DNA of 64,000 nt from contig NZ_QJPK01000012.1 of assembly GCF_003259195.1 (NCBI RefSeq), positions 1 to 64,000 on the forward strand, written 5' to 3'. Under the pieces are notes generated by a model, which saw nothing but the letters and a program-made list of their open reading frames with translations, did no database searches and was not told the DNA's origin. Each line of letters begins with the position of its first letter. The stretch's first letter is position 1. This stretch comes from Paracoccus sediminilitoris (GTDB lineage Bacteria; Pseudomonadota; Alphaproteobacteria; Rhodobacterales; Rhodobacteraceae). The translations under genes were made by a program, and so were the position numbers. Shown piece after piece: positions 8,989-19,286 of the stretch.

Positions 8989-11043
8989 GTGTCCAATGAC
9001 CAGTCCGCGCTGACACCGCCCGTAAACGCCGCTCGGCCCTTGCCGCGAAAAAATGGCGATGTTGACCCTCAGCTTCTGAAACTGGCCAGTGCGCGGTTGG
9101 CAATCGAGGGTATTTCCCACAGCATCGATGGGGGGCGTTTTGCGGCGAAGGTCGTCACGGGACAGCCGGACTTCTTTCAGGCGGATGTCTTTTCTGACGG
9201 GCACGACATCATTGCGGCTGCACTGTTGTGGCGCAGGACCGGCGAGGAGCGTTTCGACGAAGTACCAATGGCTTTCTTGGTCAACGATCGCTGGCAGGCC
9301 AGCCACGTCTTTGACCAGACAGGTGACCACCAGATCGCCTTTACAGCGTGGCGGGACCTTTTTGCGACATGGCGGAAGGAAATTTCGGCCAAGTATGCCG
9401 CCGGTCAGTCCATTGCGCTGGAGTTGATGGAAGGTCGCCAGCTGATCGAAGCGGCCCTTGGGCCTAAGGGGCGCGGGACGGCCAATGACAAGGCGGCGCT
9501 GAAAGCGCTGCTGCAGCAGGATGATGCCTTGGCCAAAGAAGGCGATGCCGAACGCTTCGCGGCCCTGACGGGTGCGGAAGTCGCGGAGTTGATGACGCGG
9601 GCTGCGCCACGGACCGACCTGACCCAGTCAGAGATTCTGCCGCTTTACGTTGACCGGCCCGCGGCGGCCTTTAGCGCGTGGTATGAACTGATGCCCCGGT
9701 CGCAATCGGGCAGCATGGAACGCCACGGAACCTTTGATGACGTGATCGCCCGTCTGCCTTACATCCGCGATCTGGGATTTGATGTCCTTTACTTCCCTCC
9801 GATCCATCCGATCGGGCGTACCAACCGCAAGGGCCCGAACAACAGCTTGACCGCAGGACCGGATGATCCCGGCAGCCCCTATGCCATCGGTTCGCAGGAC
9901 GGGGGTCATGATGCGATCCACCCGGAACTGGGGAATTTCGACGATTTCCGTCGCCTGATTCACGCAGCGCATGATCATGGGCTGGAGATTGCCCTTGATT
10001 TCGCCATCCAGTGTTCACCCGACCATCCTTGGATCAAGGAGCATCCCGAATGGTTCGACTGGCGACCCGACGGCACCATCAAGTTCGCCGAAAACCCGCC
10101 AAAGAAATATGAAGACATCGTCAACGTGCACTTCTATCGCGATGCCCTGCCGGGGCTTTGGTATGCGCTGCGCGACGTGGTGTTGTTCTGGGTGAATCAT
10201 GGCGTGCGCATTTTTCGCGTCGACAACCCGCACACCAAGCCGTTTCCCTTTTGGGAATGGATGATCGCCGAGGTTCGTCGCGTCGATCCCGGCGTTATCT
10301 TCCTGGCCGAAGCATTCACCCGCCCCAAGGTCATGAAGCGATTGGCCAAGGTGGGCTTTTCGCAATCCTATTCCTATTTTACCTGGCGCAACCACAAGGC
10401 CGAGATCACCGATTATCTGACCGAGCTGACGAAGACCGACAGCCGTCTGGTCATGCGGCCGAATTTTTTCGTGAACACGCCCGACATCAACCCGCCCTTC
10501 CTGCAATCCAGCGGCAGGCCGGGGTTCCGGACGCGTCTGGCATTGGCGGCAACCTTGGGTGGCAATTACGGCGTCTATAACGGTTACGAAATCTGCGAGG
10601 CCGCGCCCGTTCCCGGCAAGGAAGAATACCTCGACAGCGAGAAGTATCAGCTGCGGGTCTGGGACATGGATCAGCCGGGCAACATTCAGGATGATATCCG
10701 CCTGATGAACCGCCTGCGTCGGGACCATCCGGCCCTTCAGCAATTCACCGATCTGACTTTCCACGTTGCACAGAACGATCAGGTTCTTGCCTATGCCAAG
10801 CGCGCGGGCGACGACTTCGTGCTGATCCACGTCAATCTGGACCCCCACAATGTCCAGACCTTCCAGTTCGAGGTTCCGTTGTGGGAATTCGGGTTGCCGG
10901 ACGACGCGTCGATCGAAGTGCGCGACCTCATCCAGGGCAACAGCTTCACTTGGCATGGCAAGAACCAGACCTTGGACCTTGATCCTGTCACCCGTCCCTA
11001 TGCCATCTGGCAACTCATCGCACCCGGAGCGCCGCGCCCATGA
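8989..11043 (+). CDS. glgE: Alpha-1,4-glucan:maltose-1-phosphate maltosyltransferase GlgE
   Basis: GlgE moves maltosyl units from maltose 1-phosphate to a growing alpha-1,4-glucan in the cytoplasm. The 684-residue product has the GH13 subfamily 3 layout. An N-terminal domain leads into a TIM barrel with FDVLYFPPIHPIGRTNRKG and FRVDNPHTKPFPFWEW, where Asp412 is the nucleophile. Then comes FLAEAFTRP with Glu441 as acid/base, and FVNTPDINPPFLQ with the third carboxylate. The RVDNPHTKP block separates GlgE from ordinary amylases. I use GTG at 8989 because AGGGAGG precedes it by about ten bases; an ATG at 8878 would add 37 residues lacking family character. First gene of the operon, with its stop overlapping treS. 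Confidence 0.93.
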   Translation: MSNDQSALTPPVNAARPLPRKNGDVDPQLLKLASARLAIEGISHSIDGGRFAAKVVTGQPDFFQADVFSDGHDIIAAALLWRRTGEERFDEVPMAFLVNDRWQASHVFDQTGDHQIAFTAWRDLFATWRKEISAKYAAGQSIALELMEGRQLIEAALGPKGRGTANDKAALKALLQQDDALAKEGDAERFAALTGAEVAELMTRAAPRTDLTQSEILPLYVDRPAAAFSAWYELMPRSQSGSMERHGTFDDVIARLPYIRDLGFDVLYFPPIHPIGRTNRKGPNNSLTAGPDDPGSPYAIGSQDGGHDAIHPELGNFDDFRRLIHAAHDHGLEIALDFAIQCSPDHPWIKEHPEWFDWRPDGTIKFAENPPKKYEDIVNVHFYRDALPGLWYALRDVVLFWVNHGVRIFRVDNPHTKPFPFWEWMIAEVRRVDPGVIFLAEAFTRPKVMKRLAKVGFSQSYSYFTWRNHKAEITDYLTELTKTDSRLVMRPNFFVNTPDINPPFLQSSGRPGFRTRLALAATLGGNYGVYNGYEICEAAPVPGKEEYLDSEKYQLRVWDMDQPGNIQDDIRLMNRLRRDHPALQQFTDLTFHVAQNDQVLAYAKRAGDDFVLIHVNLDPHNVQTFQFEVPLWEFGLPDDASIEVRDLIQGNSFTWHGKNQTLDLDPVTRPYAIWQLIAPGAPRP

Positions 11044-14000
11044 ATATTCCGAACCCGAAACGCGACTCCGCCTCCTTTGCCGTGACCGGCGGCATCGACC
11101 GTGATCAGGCCGACTGGTACAAGGATGCGGTCATCTATCAGCTGCATATCAAGGCGTTCATGGATTCGAACGGCGACGGCATCGGTGATTTCGCCGGGCT
11201 GATGCAGCGGTTGGACTATGTGCAGGAACTGGGCGTCACGGCCATCTGGCTGCTGCCGTTTTATCCGTCGCCCTTGCGCGATGACGGGTATGACATTGCG
11301 GATTATCGGTCGATCAACCCCTCCTATGGCACGATGCGCGATTTCAAGGCCTTCGTGACCGAGGCGCACAAACGGGGCATCCGCGTCATCACCGAACTGG
11401 TCATCAATCATACCAGCGATCAGCATCCATGGTTCCAGAGGGCCCGCCATGCCAAGCCAGGATCGGCAGCGCGCGATTATTATGTCTGGTCGGACACGGA
11501 CGAGAAGTGGCCCGAGACCCGCATCATTTTTCTGGATACCGAAAAGTCGAACTGGACCTGGGACCCGGTCGCCGGGGCTTATTACTGGCACCGGTTCTAT
11601 TCGCACCAACCTGATCTGAACTTCGACAACCCCAAGGTGCTGGCCGAGGTTCTCAAGGTCATGCGCATGTGGCTGGAGATGGGCGTGGACGGGCTACGCC
11701 TGGATGCGATCCCCTATCTGGTCGAGCGCGACGGCACCAACAACGAGAACCTGCCCGAGACGCATGACGTCCTGAAGGCCATCCGTGCCGATTTGGACAA
11801 GCATTTCCCCGACCGGATGCTGCTGGCCGAGGCGAACCAGTGGCCAGAGGACACCCGACCCTATTTCGGCGAGGGTGACGAGTGCCACATGGGTTTCCAT
11901 TTCCCGCTGATGCCGCGCATGTACATGGCGCTGGCGCAGGCCGACCGTCACCCGATCACGGACATTATCCGGCAGACGCCGGAGATCCCGGAAAATTGCC
12001 AATGGGGCATCTTCCTGCGCAACCATGACGAGCTGACGCTGGAAATGGTCACGTCCGAGGAACGCGATTATCTGTGGCAGACCTATGCCACCGACACGCG
12101 GGCGCGCATCAATCTGGGCATCCGTCGTCGCTTGGCGCCGCTGATGCAGAACGACCGCCGCAAGATCGAACTGCTGAATTCGCTGCTGCTGTCGATGCCC
12201 GGCACACCGATCATCTATTACGGCGACGAGATCGGCATGGGCGACAATTATTACTTGGGCGATCGCGACGGCGTGCGCACGCCGATGCAATGGTCGGGCG
12301 ACCGCAATGCGGGCTTTTCCACCGCCAAGCCGCAACAGCTGTACCTGCCCACGATCATCGATGCCGTCTATGGCCATCAGGTGATCAACGTCGAAGCGCA
12401 GGCCGAGGACACGTCCTCGCTGTTGAACTGGATGCGCCGGATGATCACCGTGCGTCGTCAGCATCCGGCCTTCGGGCGCGGGGAGATGACCCTGCTGTAT
12501 CCGCGCAACCGCAAGATCCTGGCCTATCTGCGGGAACACGAAGGACGCACTTACCTGTGCGTCGCCAACCTGTCAGACAGTGCGCAAGCGGTCGAACTGG
12601 ATCTGGCCAGTCATCGCGGCATGGTGCCGGTGGAATTGACGGGCCGTTCGGCGTTCCCCCCCATCGGCGATCTGCCCTATATGCTGTCCTTGCCGGCCTA
12701 TGGCTTCTTCTGGTTCGCCCTCTCGGGCGAAGAGGAAATGCCGTCCTGGCACGAACAGCTTCCCGATATCCTGCCCGAATTCATGACGCTTACGACGCGT
12801 GACGGCACGGTCAACACTGCCTTGTCCGGGCGGGAAGGGGTGCAATTGCGCAACGAGGTTCTTCCGCAATGGTTGCCCATGCAGCGATGGTTCGCGGCCA
12901 AGGATCAGACCAGCGCGCCCCAAGTCCGCCTGCGCCAGCTGGGCGATCTGGGGCAGGGCGAACATGCGATGGTCGCACTGGACGTTACCTTGGGCGGGGA
13001 CGGTGAAGATCAAAGCTACTTCCTACCCTTGTCGGCCCGTTGGGGCGATGAAAACCTGCGTCCCGGCGCGCCCAAGCTGTCTTGGACCCTGGCCAAGATC
13101 CGCCATACCGCGCGGGTGGGCGCCCTTGTCGACGGCGCTTTCGACGAACGCGTCCCGCAGCTGTTGCTGGACGGCATGATCGCCGACAAGGCCAGCGGGG
13201 CGCTGCAATTTCATGGCACCGACGCCCTGCGCGCCATCGAAGATCCCGGCGCACCGCGCCAGATGGGCGTCGAACAGTCCAACCTGTCGATCGCCTTTTC
13301 GGATCAGATCATCCTGAAACTCTATCGTCGCTTGCGCCCCGGACATCAGCCCGATGTCGAGGTGGCGCAGTTCCTGACCACCGTCGCGGGTTTTGCCCAT
13401 ACGCCGCGTTATCTTGGCCATCTGGAACATAAAGGGGACGAGGAAACCACGCTGGCCGCCGCCTTCGCCTTCGTGCCCAATCGCGGTGATGCCTGGTCGG
13501 GCATCGTCGATGCGTTGATGCTTGAACTGAACGAGAGTGAGGGTTGGACCTCGACGGGCGACTTGGCACCCGAGCCCGGCCATTACGATTTCCCGCTGTC
13601 GATCGGCAGTCTTCTGGGACAGCGTACTGCGGAAATGCATCGGGCCTTGGCAACGCCCACGAACGACCCCGCCTTTGCCCTGCAGGATCTGACCGCCGAC
13701 ACGTTGCGCCGGTGGGCCGATGACGCGGTGGCCGATGCCGAGGCTGTCTTGGGCCGGCTGGAACAGGCCGATCTGCCCGGCGATGCCGCACCCTTGGCCA
13801 GCCAGGTGCTGGACAGCCGCGATACCCTGCTGCAGCGTTTGCGCCGCGTGGCAGATCTGCCGGTGTCGGGCGGGCTGTCCCGTGTCCATGGCGACTATCA
13901 CCTGGGTCAGGTTCTTCTGGCGCAAAACGACGTGGCGATCATCGACTTCGAAGGCGAGCCTGCCCGGACGCTGGAGGAGCGCCGCGCCATGTCATCGCCC

Positions 14001-14339
14001 TTGCGCGATGTGGCGGGCATGCTGCGGTCCTTCGATTACGCGGCCCTGACGGTCGCCGCCCGGCATCGTGCGAGCTTTGGCGCGTCCGCTGGACAGGCGC
14101 TGCAGCGGATCGAACATTGGCGGCGCACCGCCAGCGCCGCCTTCCTCGACAGCTACCGCGATCATGTGGAGGGTTCGCCAAACCTGCCATCCGATCGTGC
14201 TACGGCCGATGCCTTGCTGGACCTGTTCCTGCTGCAGAAGGCCATCTATGAAACCGGATATGAACTTGGCAACCGCCCTGCTTGGGTCGGCATTCCGCTG
14301 GCCGGAATTCTGGAGCTGTTGACGCAGGAGACCGCATGA
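11040..14339 (+). CDS. treS: Trehalose synthase fused to maltokinase (TreS-Mak)
   Basis: A 1099-residue two-enzyme protein. Residues about 20-560 form a GH13 trehalose synthase, which interconverts trehalose and maltose: [19 protein letters not shown] near the start, [10 protein letters not shown] with nucleophile Asp222, [11 protein letters not shown] with Glu264, and [10 protein letters not shown] with Asp330. Residues about 600-1099 form a maltokinase (Pep2/Mak), which makes maltose 1-phosphate from maltose and ATP. The kinase loop [11 protein letters not shown] has Asp952, and AIIDFEGEP has Asp969 for magnesium. Fusion lets maltose pass from one active site to the next enzyme, and the product is the donor for GlgE. 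ATGA overlaps join it to glgE upstream and glgB downstream. Confidence 0.93.
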   Translation: MNIPNPKRDSASFAVTGGIDRDQADWYKDAVIYQLHIKAFMDSNGDGIGDFAGLMQRLDYVQELGVTAIWLLPFYPSPLRDDGYDIADYRSINPSYGTMRDFKAFVTEAHKRGIRVITELVINHTSDQHPWFQRARHAKPGSAARDYYVWSDTDEKWPETRIIFLDTEKSNWTWDPVAGAYYWHRFYSHQPDLNFDNPKVLAEVLKVMRMWLEMGVDGLRLDAIPYLVERDGTNNENLPETHDVLKAIRADLDKHFPDRMLLAEANQWPEDTRPYFGEGDECHMGFHFPLMPRMYMALAQADRHPITDIIRQTPEIPENCQWGIFLRNHDELTLEMVTSEERDYLWQTYATDTRARINLGIRRRLAPLMQNDRRKIELLNSLLLSMPGTPIIYYGDEIGMGDNYYLGDRDGVRTPMQWSGDRNAGFSTAKPQQLYLPTIIDAVYGHQVINVEAQAEDTSSLLNWMRRMITVRRQHPAFGRGEMTLLYPRNRKILAYLREHEGRTYLCVANLSDSAQAVELDLASHRGMVPVELTGRSAFPPIGDLPYMLSLPAYGFFWFALSGEEEMPSWHEQLPDILPEFMTLTTRDGTVNTALSGREGVQLRNEVLPQWLPMQRWFAAKDQTSAPQVRLRQLGDLGQGEHAMVALDVTLGGDGEDQSYFLPLSARWGDENLRPGAPKLSWTLAKIRHTARVGALVDGAFDERVPQLLLDGMIADKASGALQFHGTDALRAIEDPGAPRQMGVEQSNLSIAFSDQIILKLYRRLRPGHQPDVEVAQFLTTVAGFAHTPRYLGHLEHKGDEETTLAAAFAFVPNRGDAWSGIVDALMLELNESEGWTSTGDLAPEPGHYDFPLSIGSLLGQRTAEMHRALATPTNDPAFALQDLTADTLRRWADDAVADAEAVLGRLEQADLPGDAAPLASQVLDSRDTLLQRLRRVADLPVSGGLSRVHGDYHLGQVLLAQNDVAIIDFEGEPARTLEERRAMSSPLRDVAGMLRSFDYAALTVAARHRASFGASAGQALQRIEHWRRTASAAFLDSYRDHVEGSPNLPSDRATADALLDLFLLQKAIYETGYELGNRPAWVGIPLAGILELLTQETA

Positions 14340-16516
14340 CCGATGTCGCACAACTGCACGACGGACTGACCACCGCCGCGATCGAGGCGATCCTGCGCGG
14401 GCAGCATCACGATCCCTTCTCGATCCTGGGACCGCATGACGGACAGCTGCGGGTCTTTGCCCCGCAGGCCGCCGAGGTCAGTGCCTTGACCAATGGCAAG
14501 TCCTTCCCATTGGAGAAGATCCACCCGGAGGGCTTCTTCCGCGGTCCCGGCCCTGAAGGTCCCTATGAACTGGCGATGCGCGCGGGCGACCACGAATGGC
14601 AGGTGGACGACCCCTATCGCTTTGGCCCCGTTCTGGGGGAAATGGATGAATACCTGCTGGCCGAGGGCAGCCATCGCCGTCTTTACGACAAGCTTGGTGC
14701 CCATCCGATGACGCATGAGGGCGTGCCGGGCGTGGCCTTCGCGGTCTGGGCCCCCAACGCGCGCCGCGTCAGCGTCGTCGGGCATTTCAACGCATGGGAC
14801 GGACGCCGCCACCCGATGCGCCGACGCCTTGGACCCGGCATCTGGGAATTGTTTATCCCCGGCCTGACCACCGGCGAGATCTACAAATACGAAATCCTCA
14901 GCGCGCATGGCCAGCGCCTGCCACTGAAGGCGGACCCGGTGGGTTTTGCGCATCAGAAATCGCCCGAGACCGGATCCATCGTGCATGGGCTGCCAGAACA
15001 TGACTGGCAGGATACCGACTGGATGAGTGTGCGTGCCGGGCATCAGGACCGGAAAGCGCCGATCTCGATCTACGAGGTGCATCTGGGGTCCTGGCGCCGG
15101 GGCGGCGATGCCGAAATCCTGGACTACGATGCGCTGGCCGATCTGCTGGTGCCCTATCTTGAACGCATGGCGTTCACCCATGTGGAATTCCTGCCCGTGG
15201 GCGAACATCCCTTCACGGGGTCATGGGGATATCAGCCCATCGGTCTTTTCGCGCCAACCAGTCGCTTTGGCTCCCCCGAGGCTTTCGCCCGGCTGGTGGA
15301 CCGTCTGCACCAGGCGGGTATCGGCGTCATCATGGACTGGGTGCCGGCGCATTTCCCTTCGGATGCGCACGGGCTGGCGCAATTCGACGGCACCGCGCTT
15401 TACGAACATGCGGACCCGCGTCAGGGCTTCCACCAGGACTGGAATACCCTGATCTACAATTTCGGCCGCCGCGAGGTAGCCAACTTTCTGCAAGCCAGCG
15501 CCCTCTATTGGATCGACCGGTTCCATGTCGATGCGCTGCGCGTCGATGCGGTCGCCTCGATGCTGTATCTGGACTACTCGCGCCAGCCCGGCGAATGGGT
15601 TCCGAACCGTCATGGTGGCAACCAGAACCTCGAGGCCATCGATTTCCTGCGCGACGTCAACACCCGGGTCACCACCGATCATCCCGGCGCCATCACCATC
15701 GCCGAGGAATCGACCGCTTTCCCGATGGTCAGCAGGCCCGTTGACCAAGGGGGTCTGGGTTTCGGCTTCAAATGGAACATGGGATGGATGAACGATACCT
15801 TGGCCTATTTCCGGCTGGATCCCATCCATCGGCAGCATCACCAGCATGATCTGACCTTCGGCCTTGTCTATGCGTTCTCCGAAGATTTTGTCCTGCCACT
15901 AAGCCATGACGAAGTGGTCCATGGCAAGGGGTCGTTGATCCGGCAGATGGCTGGCGACCGTTGGCAGAAATTTGCGAACCTAAGGGCCTATTACGCCTTC
16001 ATGTGGACGCATCCCGGCAAGAAGCTGTTGTTCATGGGATGCGAATTCGCACAGGAACGCGAATGGAACCACGACCAGTCGCTGGATTGGCACCTTCTGG
16101 ACGATCCCATGCATTCGGGCGTGCAGCAGTTGGTGTCGGACCTGAACCGCCTGTACCGGGACACTCCCGCACTGCACCGGCTTGATTGTGATCCCGAAGG
16201 GTTCGAATGGATCGACGCCAGCGACAGCGCGCAAAGCGTGCTGGTCTGGATGCGCAAATCCGACGATGGCGCCCCCCCGGTCGTGATCGTCTGCAACCTG
16301 ACCCCGATTGTGCGAGAGGATTACAGGATCGGGGTGCCCTTGGCCGGCGCATGGCGCGAGGTGTTGAACACCGATGCCGAAAAATACGGCGGCTCGGGCG
16401 TCGGAAATGCTGCCGTTTGGGACGCCGAGGCCGTCGCTTGGCATGGTCGGCATCATTCCTTGAACCTGGTCCTGCCGCCGCTGGCGACCGTCGTCCTGAT
16501 GCCGGATCAGTCATGA
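14336..16516 (+). CDS. glgB: 1,4-alpha-glucan branching enzyme GlgB
   Basis: GlgB cuts alpha-1,4 chains and rejoins them as alpha-1,6 branches. The 726-residue length is typical of the long bacterial form with two N-terminal beta domains: the first with [11 protein letters not shown], the second a CBM48-like domain with [18 protein letters not shown]. The catalytic barrel has [19 protein letters not shown] with nucleophile Asp404, [11 protein letters not shown] with Glu457 as acid/base, and [14 protein letters not shown] with the third Asp. The ATG at 14336 lies in the treS stop as ATGA. It supplies branches to the glucan made by GlgE, completing the four-enzyme route from trehalose to glycogen-like polymer. 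Confidence 0.95.
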   Translation: MTDVAQLHDGLTTAAIEAILRGQHHDPFSILGPHDGQLRVFAPQAAEVSALTNGKSFPLEKIHPEGFFRGPGPEGPYELAMRAGDHEWQVDDPYRFGPVLGEMDEYLLAEGSHRRLYDKLGAHPMTHEGVPGVAFAVWAPNARRVSVVGHFNAWDGRRHPMRRRLGPGIWELFIPGLTTGEIYKYEILSAHGQRLPLKADPVGFAHQKSPETGSIVHGLPEHDWQDTDWMSVRAGHQDRKAPISIYEVHLGSWRRGGDAEILDYDALADLLVPYLERMAFTHVEFLPVGEHPFTGSWGYQPIGLFAPTSRFGSPEAFARLVDRLHQAGIGVIMDWVPAHFPSDAHGLAQFDGTALYEHADPRQGFHQDWNTLIYNFGRREVANFLQASALYWIDRFHVDALRVDAVASMLYLDYSRQPGEWVPNRHGGNQNLEAIDFLRDVNTRVTTDHPGAITIAEESTAFPMVSRPVDQGGLGFGFKWNMGWMNDTLAYFRLDPIHRQHHQHDLTFGLVYAFSEDFVLPLSHDEVVHGKGSLIRQMAGDRWQKFANLRAYYAFMWTHPGKKLLFMGCEFAQEREWNHDQSLDWHLLDDPMHSGVQQLVSDLNRLYRDTPALHRLDCDPEGFEWIDASDSAQSVLVWMRKSDDGAPPVVIVCNLTPIVREDYRIGVPLAGAWREVLNTDAEKYGGSGVGNAAVWDAEAVAWHGRHHSLNLVLPPLATVVLMPDQS

Positions 16517-18303
16517 CGCTGCGCGACCGTGCCCGCGCCTATGGCATCCAGCCGCATTACGAACTGGGGGGCGACAAGGAATGCGACGCCCCCGACGAGA
16601 CGCTGCGTGCGCTGCTTTCAGCGTTTGGCGAAGATCGCCTGCCGCCGCTGGAAACCGAACCCAAGCTGCAAGCCCCGGAGGGTGCAAGATGTCATGTTCC
16701 GGGCGACGGTCGGCACTGGGGGATCGCGCTGCAGCTTTATCAACTGCGCAGCGACCGCAACTGGGGCATCGGCGATTTTGCCGATCTCGAGGTGTTGGCG
16801 GGACATGCGGCCAAGGCGGGCGCCGCCTTTCTGGGTCTCAATCCGCTGCATGCCATGTTCCTGTCGGACCCCAGCCGTTGCAGCCCTTTCTCACCGTCGA
16901 ACAGACGCTTTCTGAACCCGCTTTATCTTGCTGTCGATCAGGTTGACGGCTTTGAGGCCAGGATGGTCGATCCGGCTGTGCTGCGCGATCTTCGGTCTGC
17001 CGAACTGGTCGACTATCCCGCAGTGGCCGCGACCAAATTGGCCGTGCTGCGGATGATCTGGGCCTTGGGGGCGGACCTGCCGGACGATTTCGTGGCCGAT
17101 GGGGGGGCAGATCTGCGCCGCCACGCGCTGTTCGAAGTGGCATCGGCCGCCATGGTCAAGGCAGGCCACGGGGCCGGATGGTCCGACTGGCCCGAGCCTT
17201 GGCAGGATGTCGAGGGCGAGGCCATCTGTGCCTTGGCAGAAGACCGTGCCGATGAAATCGCTTTTCACATGTGGTTGGAATATCTGTGCCAGTCGCAGCT
17301 GCAGGCCCTCCGCGAGCGGTGTCGTGATCTGGGGATGGCGATCGGTCTCTATCTGGATTTCGCGGTTGGCGAGGTTGCGGATGGGTCCGGCAGCTGGGGC
17401 AGCGACATCGTGCTGCCCGACGTGCGCATCGGCGCGCCGCCCGATTATTTCAACGAACAGGGTCAGGATTGGGCCCTGGCCCCGCTGTCGCCGGTGGAGA
17501 TGGCCGCAACCCAGGCCGCACCCTTCCGCGAGTTGATCGGACGTGCCACCCGCCAGGCCGGTGCGCTGCGCATCGATCACGCCATGGGGTTGTGGCAGCT
17601 GTTCCTGATGCCACGGGGGGCAAATCCGGCCCAAGGCACCTATGCCCGTTATCCAATTCAGGACATGCTGACCGCCTTGGCCGATGCGTCCCGCCAGAAC
17701 GCCACGACCATCATCGGAGAGGATCTGGGCAACGTTCCCCCTGGTTTCCGAAATGTCATGGAGGCGTGCCGCATCCTGTCATACCGCATCTTTTTCTTCG
17801 AGCGTGACGAGGACGGCTTCATCCCGCCCAAGGACTATCCCCGCGAGGCGCTGGCATGCCTGTCGACCCATGATCTGCCGACGTTCCGCGGATGGTGGCG
17901 CGGCGACGACGTGGACCTGCGGCAGCGGTTCGGTTTCATCGGCGAAGCGGCCGCCAAGGAACAGCGCGATTCCCGCGCCACCGAGCGGCGCCAGTTGCTG
18001 GGCGATCTTGTGCAGGCAGGCCATATCGGTGCCGCCGATGCTGCAGCGATCGGGCCGGACGATGCACCGACCGCGCTGATCACGGCTGTCCACCGGCATC
18101 TGGCTGGCGCGCCTTCGCGCCTGTTTGCCGTCCGGCTTGAGGATCTGGCAGCGGAACTGCATCCGGTCAACGTGCCCTCGACCGTGGATGAATATCCGAA
18201 CTGGCGCCGCAAGCTCTCGGTGACGTTGGATGATCTGGTCGCTTCGCCCATGTTCCGCGACCTGCTGGAGGGTGTCAAATCTCAACGGACCGCGGCGCAT
18301 TGA
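16513..18303 (+). CDS. malQ: 4-alpha-glucanotransferase (amylomaltase) MalQ
   Basis: MalQ transfers alpha-1,4-glucan segments between chains and releases glucose. The 596-residue GH77 protein shows [34 protein letters not shown] with nucleophile Asp355, [13 protein letters not shown] with Glu403, and [13 protein letters not shown] with the third Asp. The start at 16513 overlaps the glgB stop as ATGA, so this is the fourth coupled gene. In this setting it can process short maltodextrins, linking glucan breakdown with the maltose pool used by TreS. An in-frame extension upstream lies wholly inside glgB and is not the start. Confidence 0.93.
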   Translation: MTLRDRARAYGIQPHYELGGDKECDAPDETLRALLSAFGEDRLPPLETEPKLQAPEGARCHVPGDGRHWGIALQLYQLRSDRNWGIGDFADLEVLAGHAAKAGAAFLGLNPLHAMFLSDPSRCSPFSPSNRRFLNPLYLAVDQVDGFEARMVDPAVLRDLRSAELVDYPAVAATKLAVLRMIWALGADLPDDFVADGGADLRRHALFEVASAAMVKAGHGAGWSDWPEPWQDVEGEAICALAEDRADEIAFHMWLEYLCQSQLQALRERCRDLGMAIGLYLDFAVGEVADGSGSWGSDIVLPDVRIGAPPDYFNEQGQDWALAPLSPVEMAATQAAPFRELIGRATRQAGALRIDHAMGLWQLFLMPRGANPAQGTYARYPIQDMLTALADASRQNATTIIGEDLGNVPPGFRNVMEACRILSYRIFFFERDEDGFIPPKDYPREALACLSTHDLPTFRGWWRGDDVDLRQRFGFIGEAAAKEQRDSRATERRQLLGDLVQAGHIGAADAAAIGPDDAPTALITAVHRHLAGAPSRLFAVRLEDLAAELHPVNVPSTVDEYPNWRRKLSVTLDDLVASPMFRDLLEGVKSQRTAAH

Positions 18304-18310
18304 TTTTGCA

Positions 18311-18350
18311 TCAGGGCCGGATTTTCGCCGAATTATCGCATCGGCCCTGA
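18311..18350 (+). terminator. Hairpin after malQ, possible terminator or attenuator
   Basis: TCAGGGCCG (18311-18319) pairs perfectly with CGGCCCTGA (18342-18350) around a 22-base loop, starting eight bases after the malQ stop. No T tract follows, so an intrinsic terminator is not proven. The 200 bases up to the SDR gene have no other gene and could hold a promoter for the next two genes. Confidence 0.4.
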
Positions 18351-18506
18351 ACGTGTCTGGGCTTTCCCTTGTCTCACGTCCAGAAACGTCGGTCGCGGCC
18401 TGCAGATTGCACCCGATTGGTCGGTGTTGGACTTCACTGAGCCATCTTGGGGAACGGCACCGCGAATGGGACGTTTGCCAGTGAATAGAGCAGTCGAGCG
18501 AGCCAT

Positions 18507-19283
18507 ATGTCGAACAAGCATGAACATCCTGTCGCCATCGTCACCGGAGCGGATTCGGGCATTGGACGCGCAACGGCACAGGCCTTGGCCGGTGCGGGCC
18601 ATGACGTCGTCATCACCTATCACAGCGACGCGGCGGGTGCCGAGGAGACGGCGTCCTTGGTCAGGCAAGCGGGCCGTGACGCCCGAGTATTCCGATGCGA
18701 CCAGAGCCAGCCCGCCGAGATAGAGACGATGTTCCGGCAATTGGACGACCAGGGCGTCTACGCCCGCGTCCTGGTCAACAATGCCGGCATCGATCTCAGC
18801 GGCACGCCGGTCACCAAGATGGAAGACGACCACTGGGCCAAGACCATCGCGACCGACCTGACCGGCCCCTTCCTGTTGGCGCGGGCGTTTTCGCAGCGGA
18901 TCTGCAAGACGGGCGGCGGCAGGATCGTCAATGTCAGCTCGATCCACGAGGATGTGGCGCGCATTGGCTCGGCAGCCTATGATGCGGCTAAGGGCGGCCT
19001 GCGGATGCTGACGCGCACCATGGCGCTGGAACTGGCAGGGCAGGGCGTGACGGTGAACAATGTCGCCCCCGGCATGATCATGACACCCATCAATCAGGAA
19101 GCCGCCGACGATCCCGACCTGCGACGTCAGATGGAAAGTCACATCCCCTTGGGACGCGCGGGCAAGCCCGAAGAGGTGGCGGCCCTGATCGCCTTTCTGG
19201 CATCCGATGCCGCGTCCTACATCACCGGTCAAAGCTTCTTCATTGATGGCGGTCTCTCGATCAATCTTGGCCAAGGGGCGTGA
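18507..19283 (+). CDS. SDR-family NAD(P)-dependent oxidoreductase (glucose/3-ketoacyl reductase-like)
   Basis: The 258-residue product is a classical short-chain dehydrogenase. It has the cofactor loop VTGADSGIGRATA, the NNAG block (LVNNAGIDLSG), a catalytic Ser in NVSSIHED, and YDAAKGG with catalytic Tyr and Lys. The C-terminal segment YITGQSFFIDGG is usual for tetrameric members. It resembles enzymes annotated as glucose 1-dehydrogenase or 3-oxoacyl reductase, and the true substrate cannot be read. It lies three bases before the GH15 gene and the two should be one transcript. A sugar substrate, perhaps glucose freed by the glucoamylase, is inferred from context only. Confidence 0.85.
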   Translation: MSNKHEHPVAIVTGADSGIGRATAQALAGAGHDVVITYHSDAAGAEETASLVRQAGRDARVFRCDQSQPAEIETMFRQLDDQGVYARVLVNNAGIDLSGTPVTKMEDDHWAKTIATDLTGPFLLARAFSQRICKTGGGRIVNVSSIHEDVARIGSAAYDAAKGGLRMLTRTMALELAGQGVTVNNVAPGMIMTPINQEAADDPDLRRQMESHIPLGRAGKPEEVAALIAFLASDAASYITGQSFFIDGGLSINLGQGA

Positions 19284-19286
19284 CCG

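Noticed and set aside
14246-15208. Long minus-strand frames opposite glgB, treS, betA and metH
   Set aside because: They are shadows of real genes in a GC-rich genome and show no motifs.
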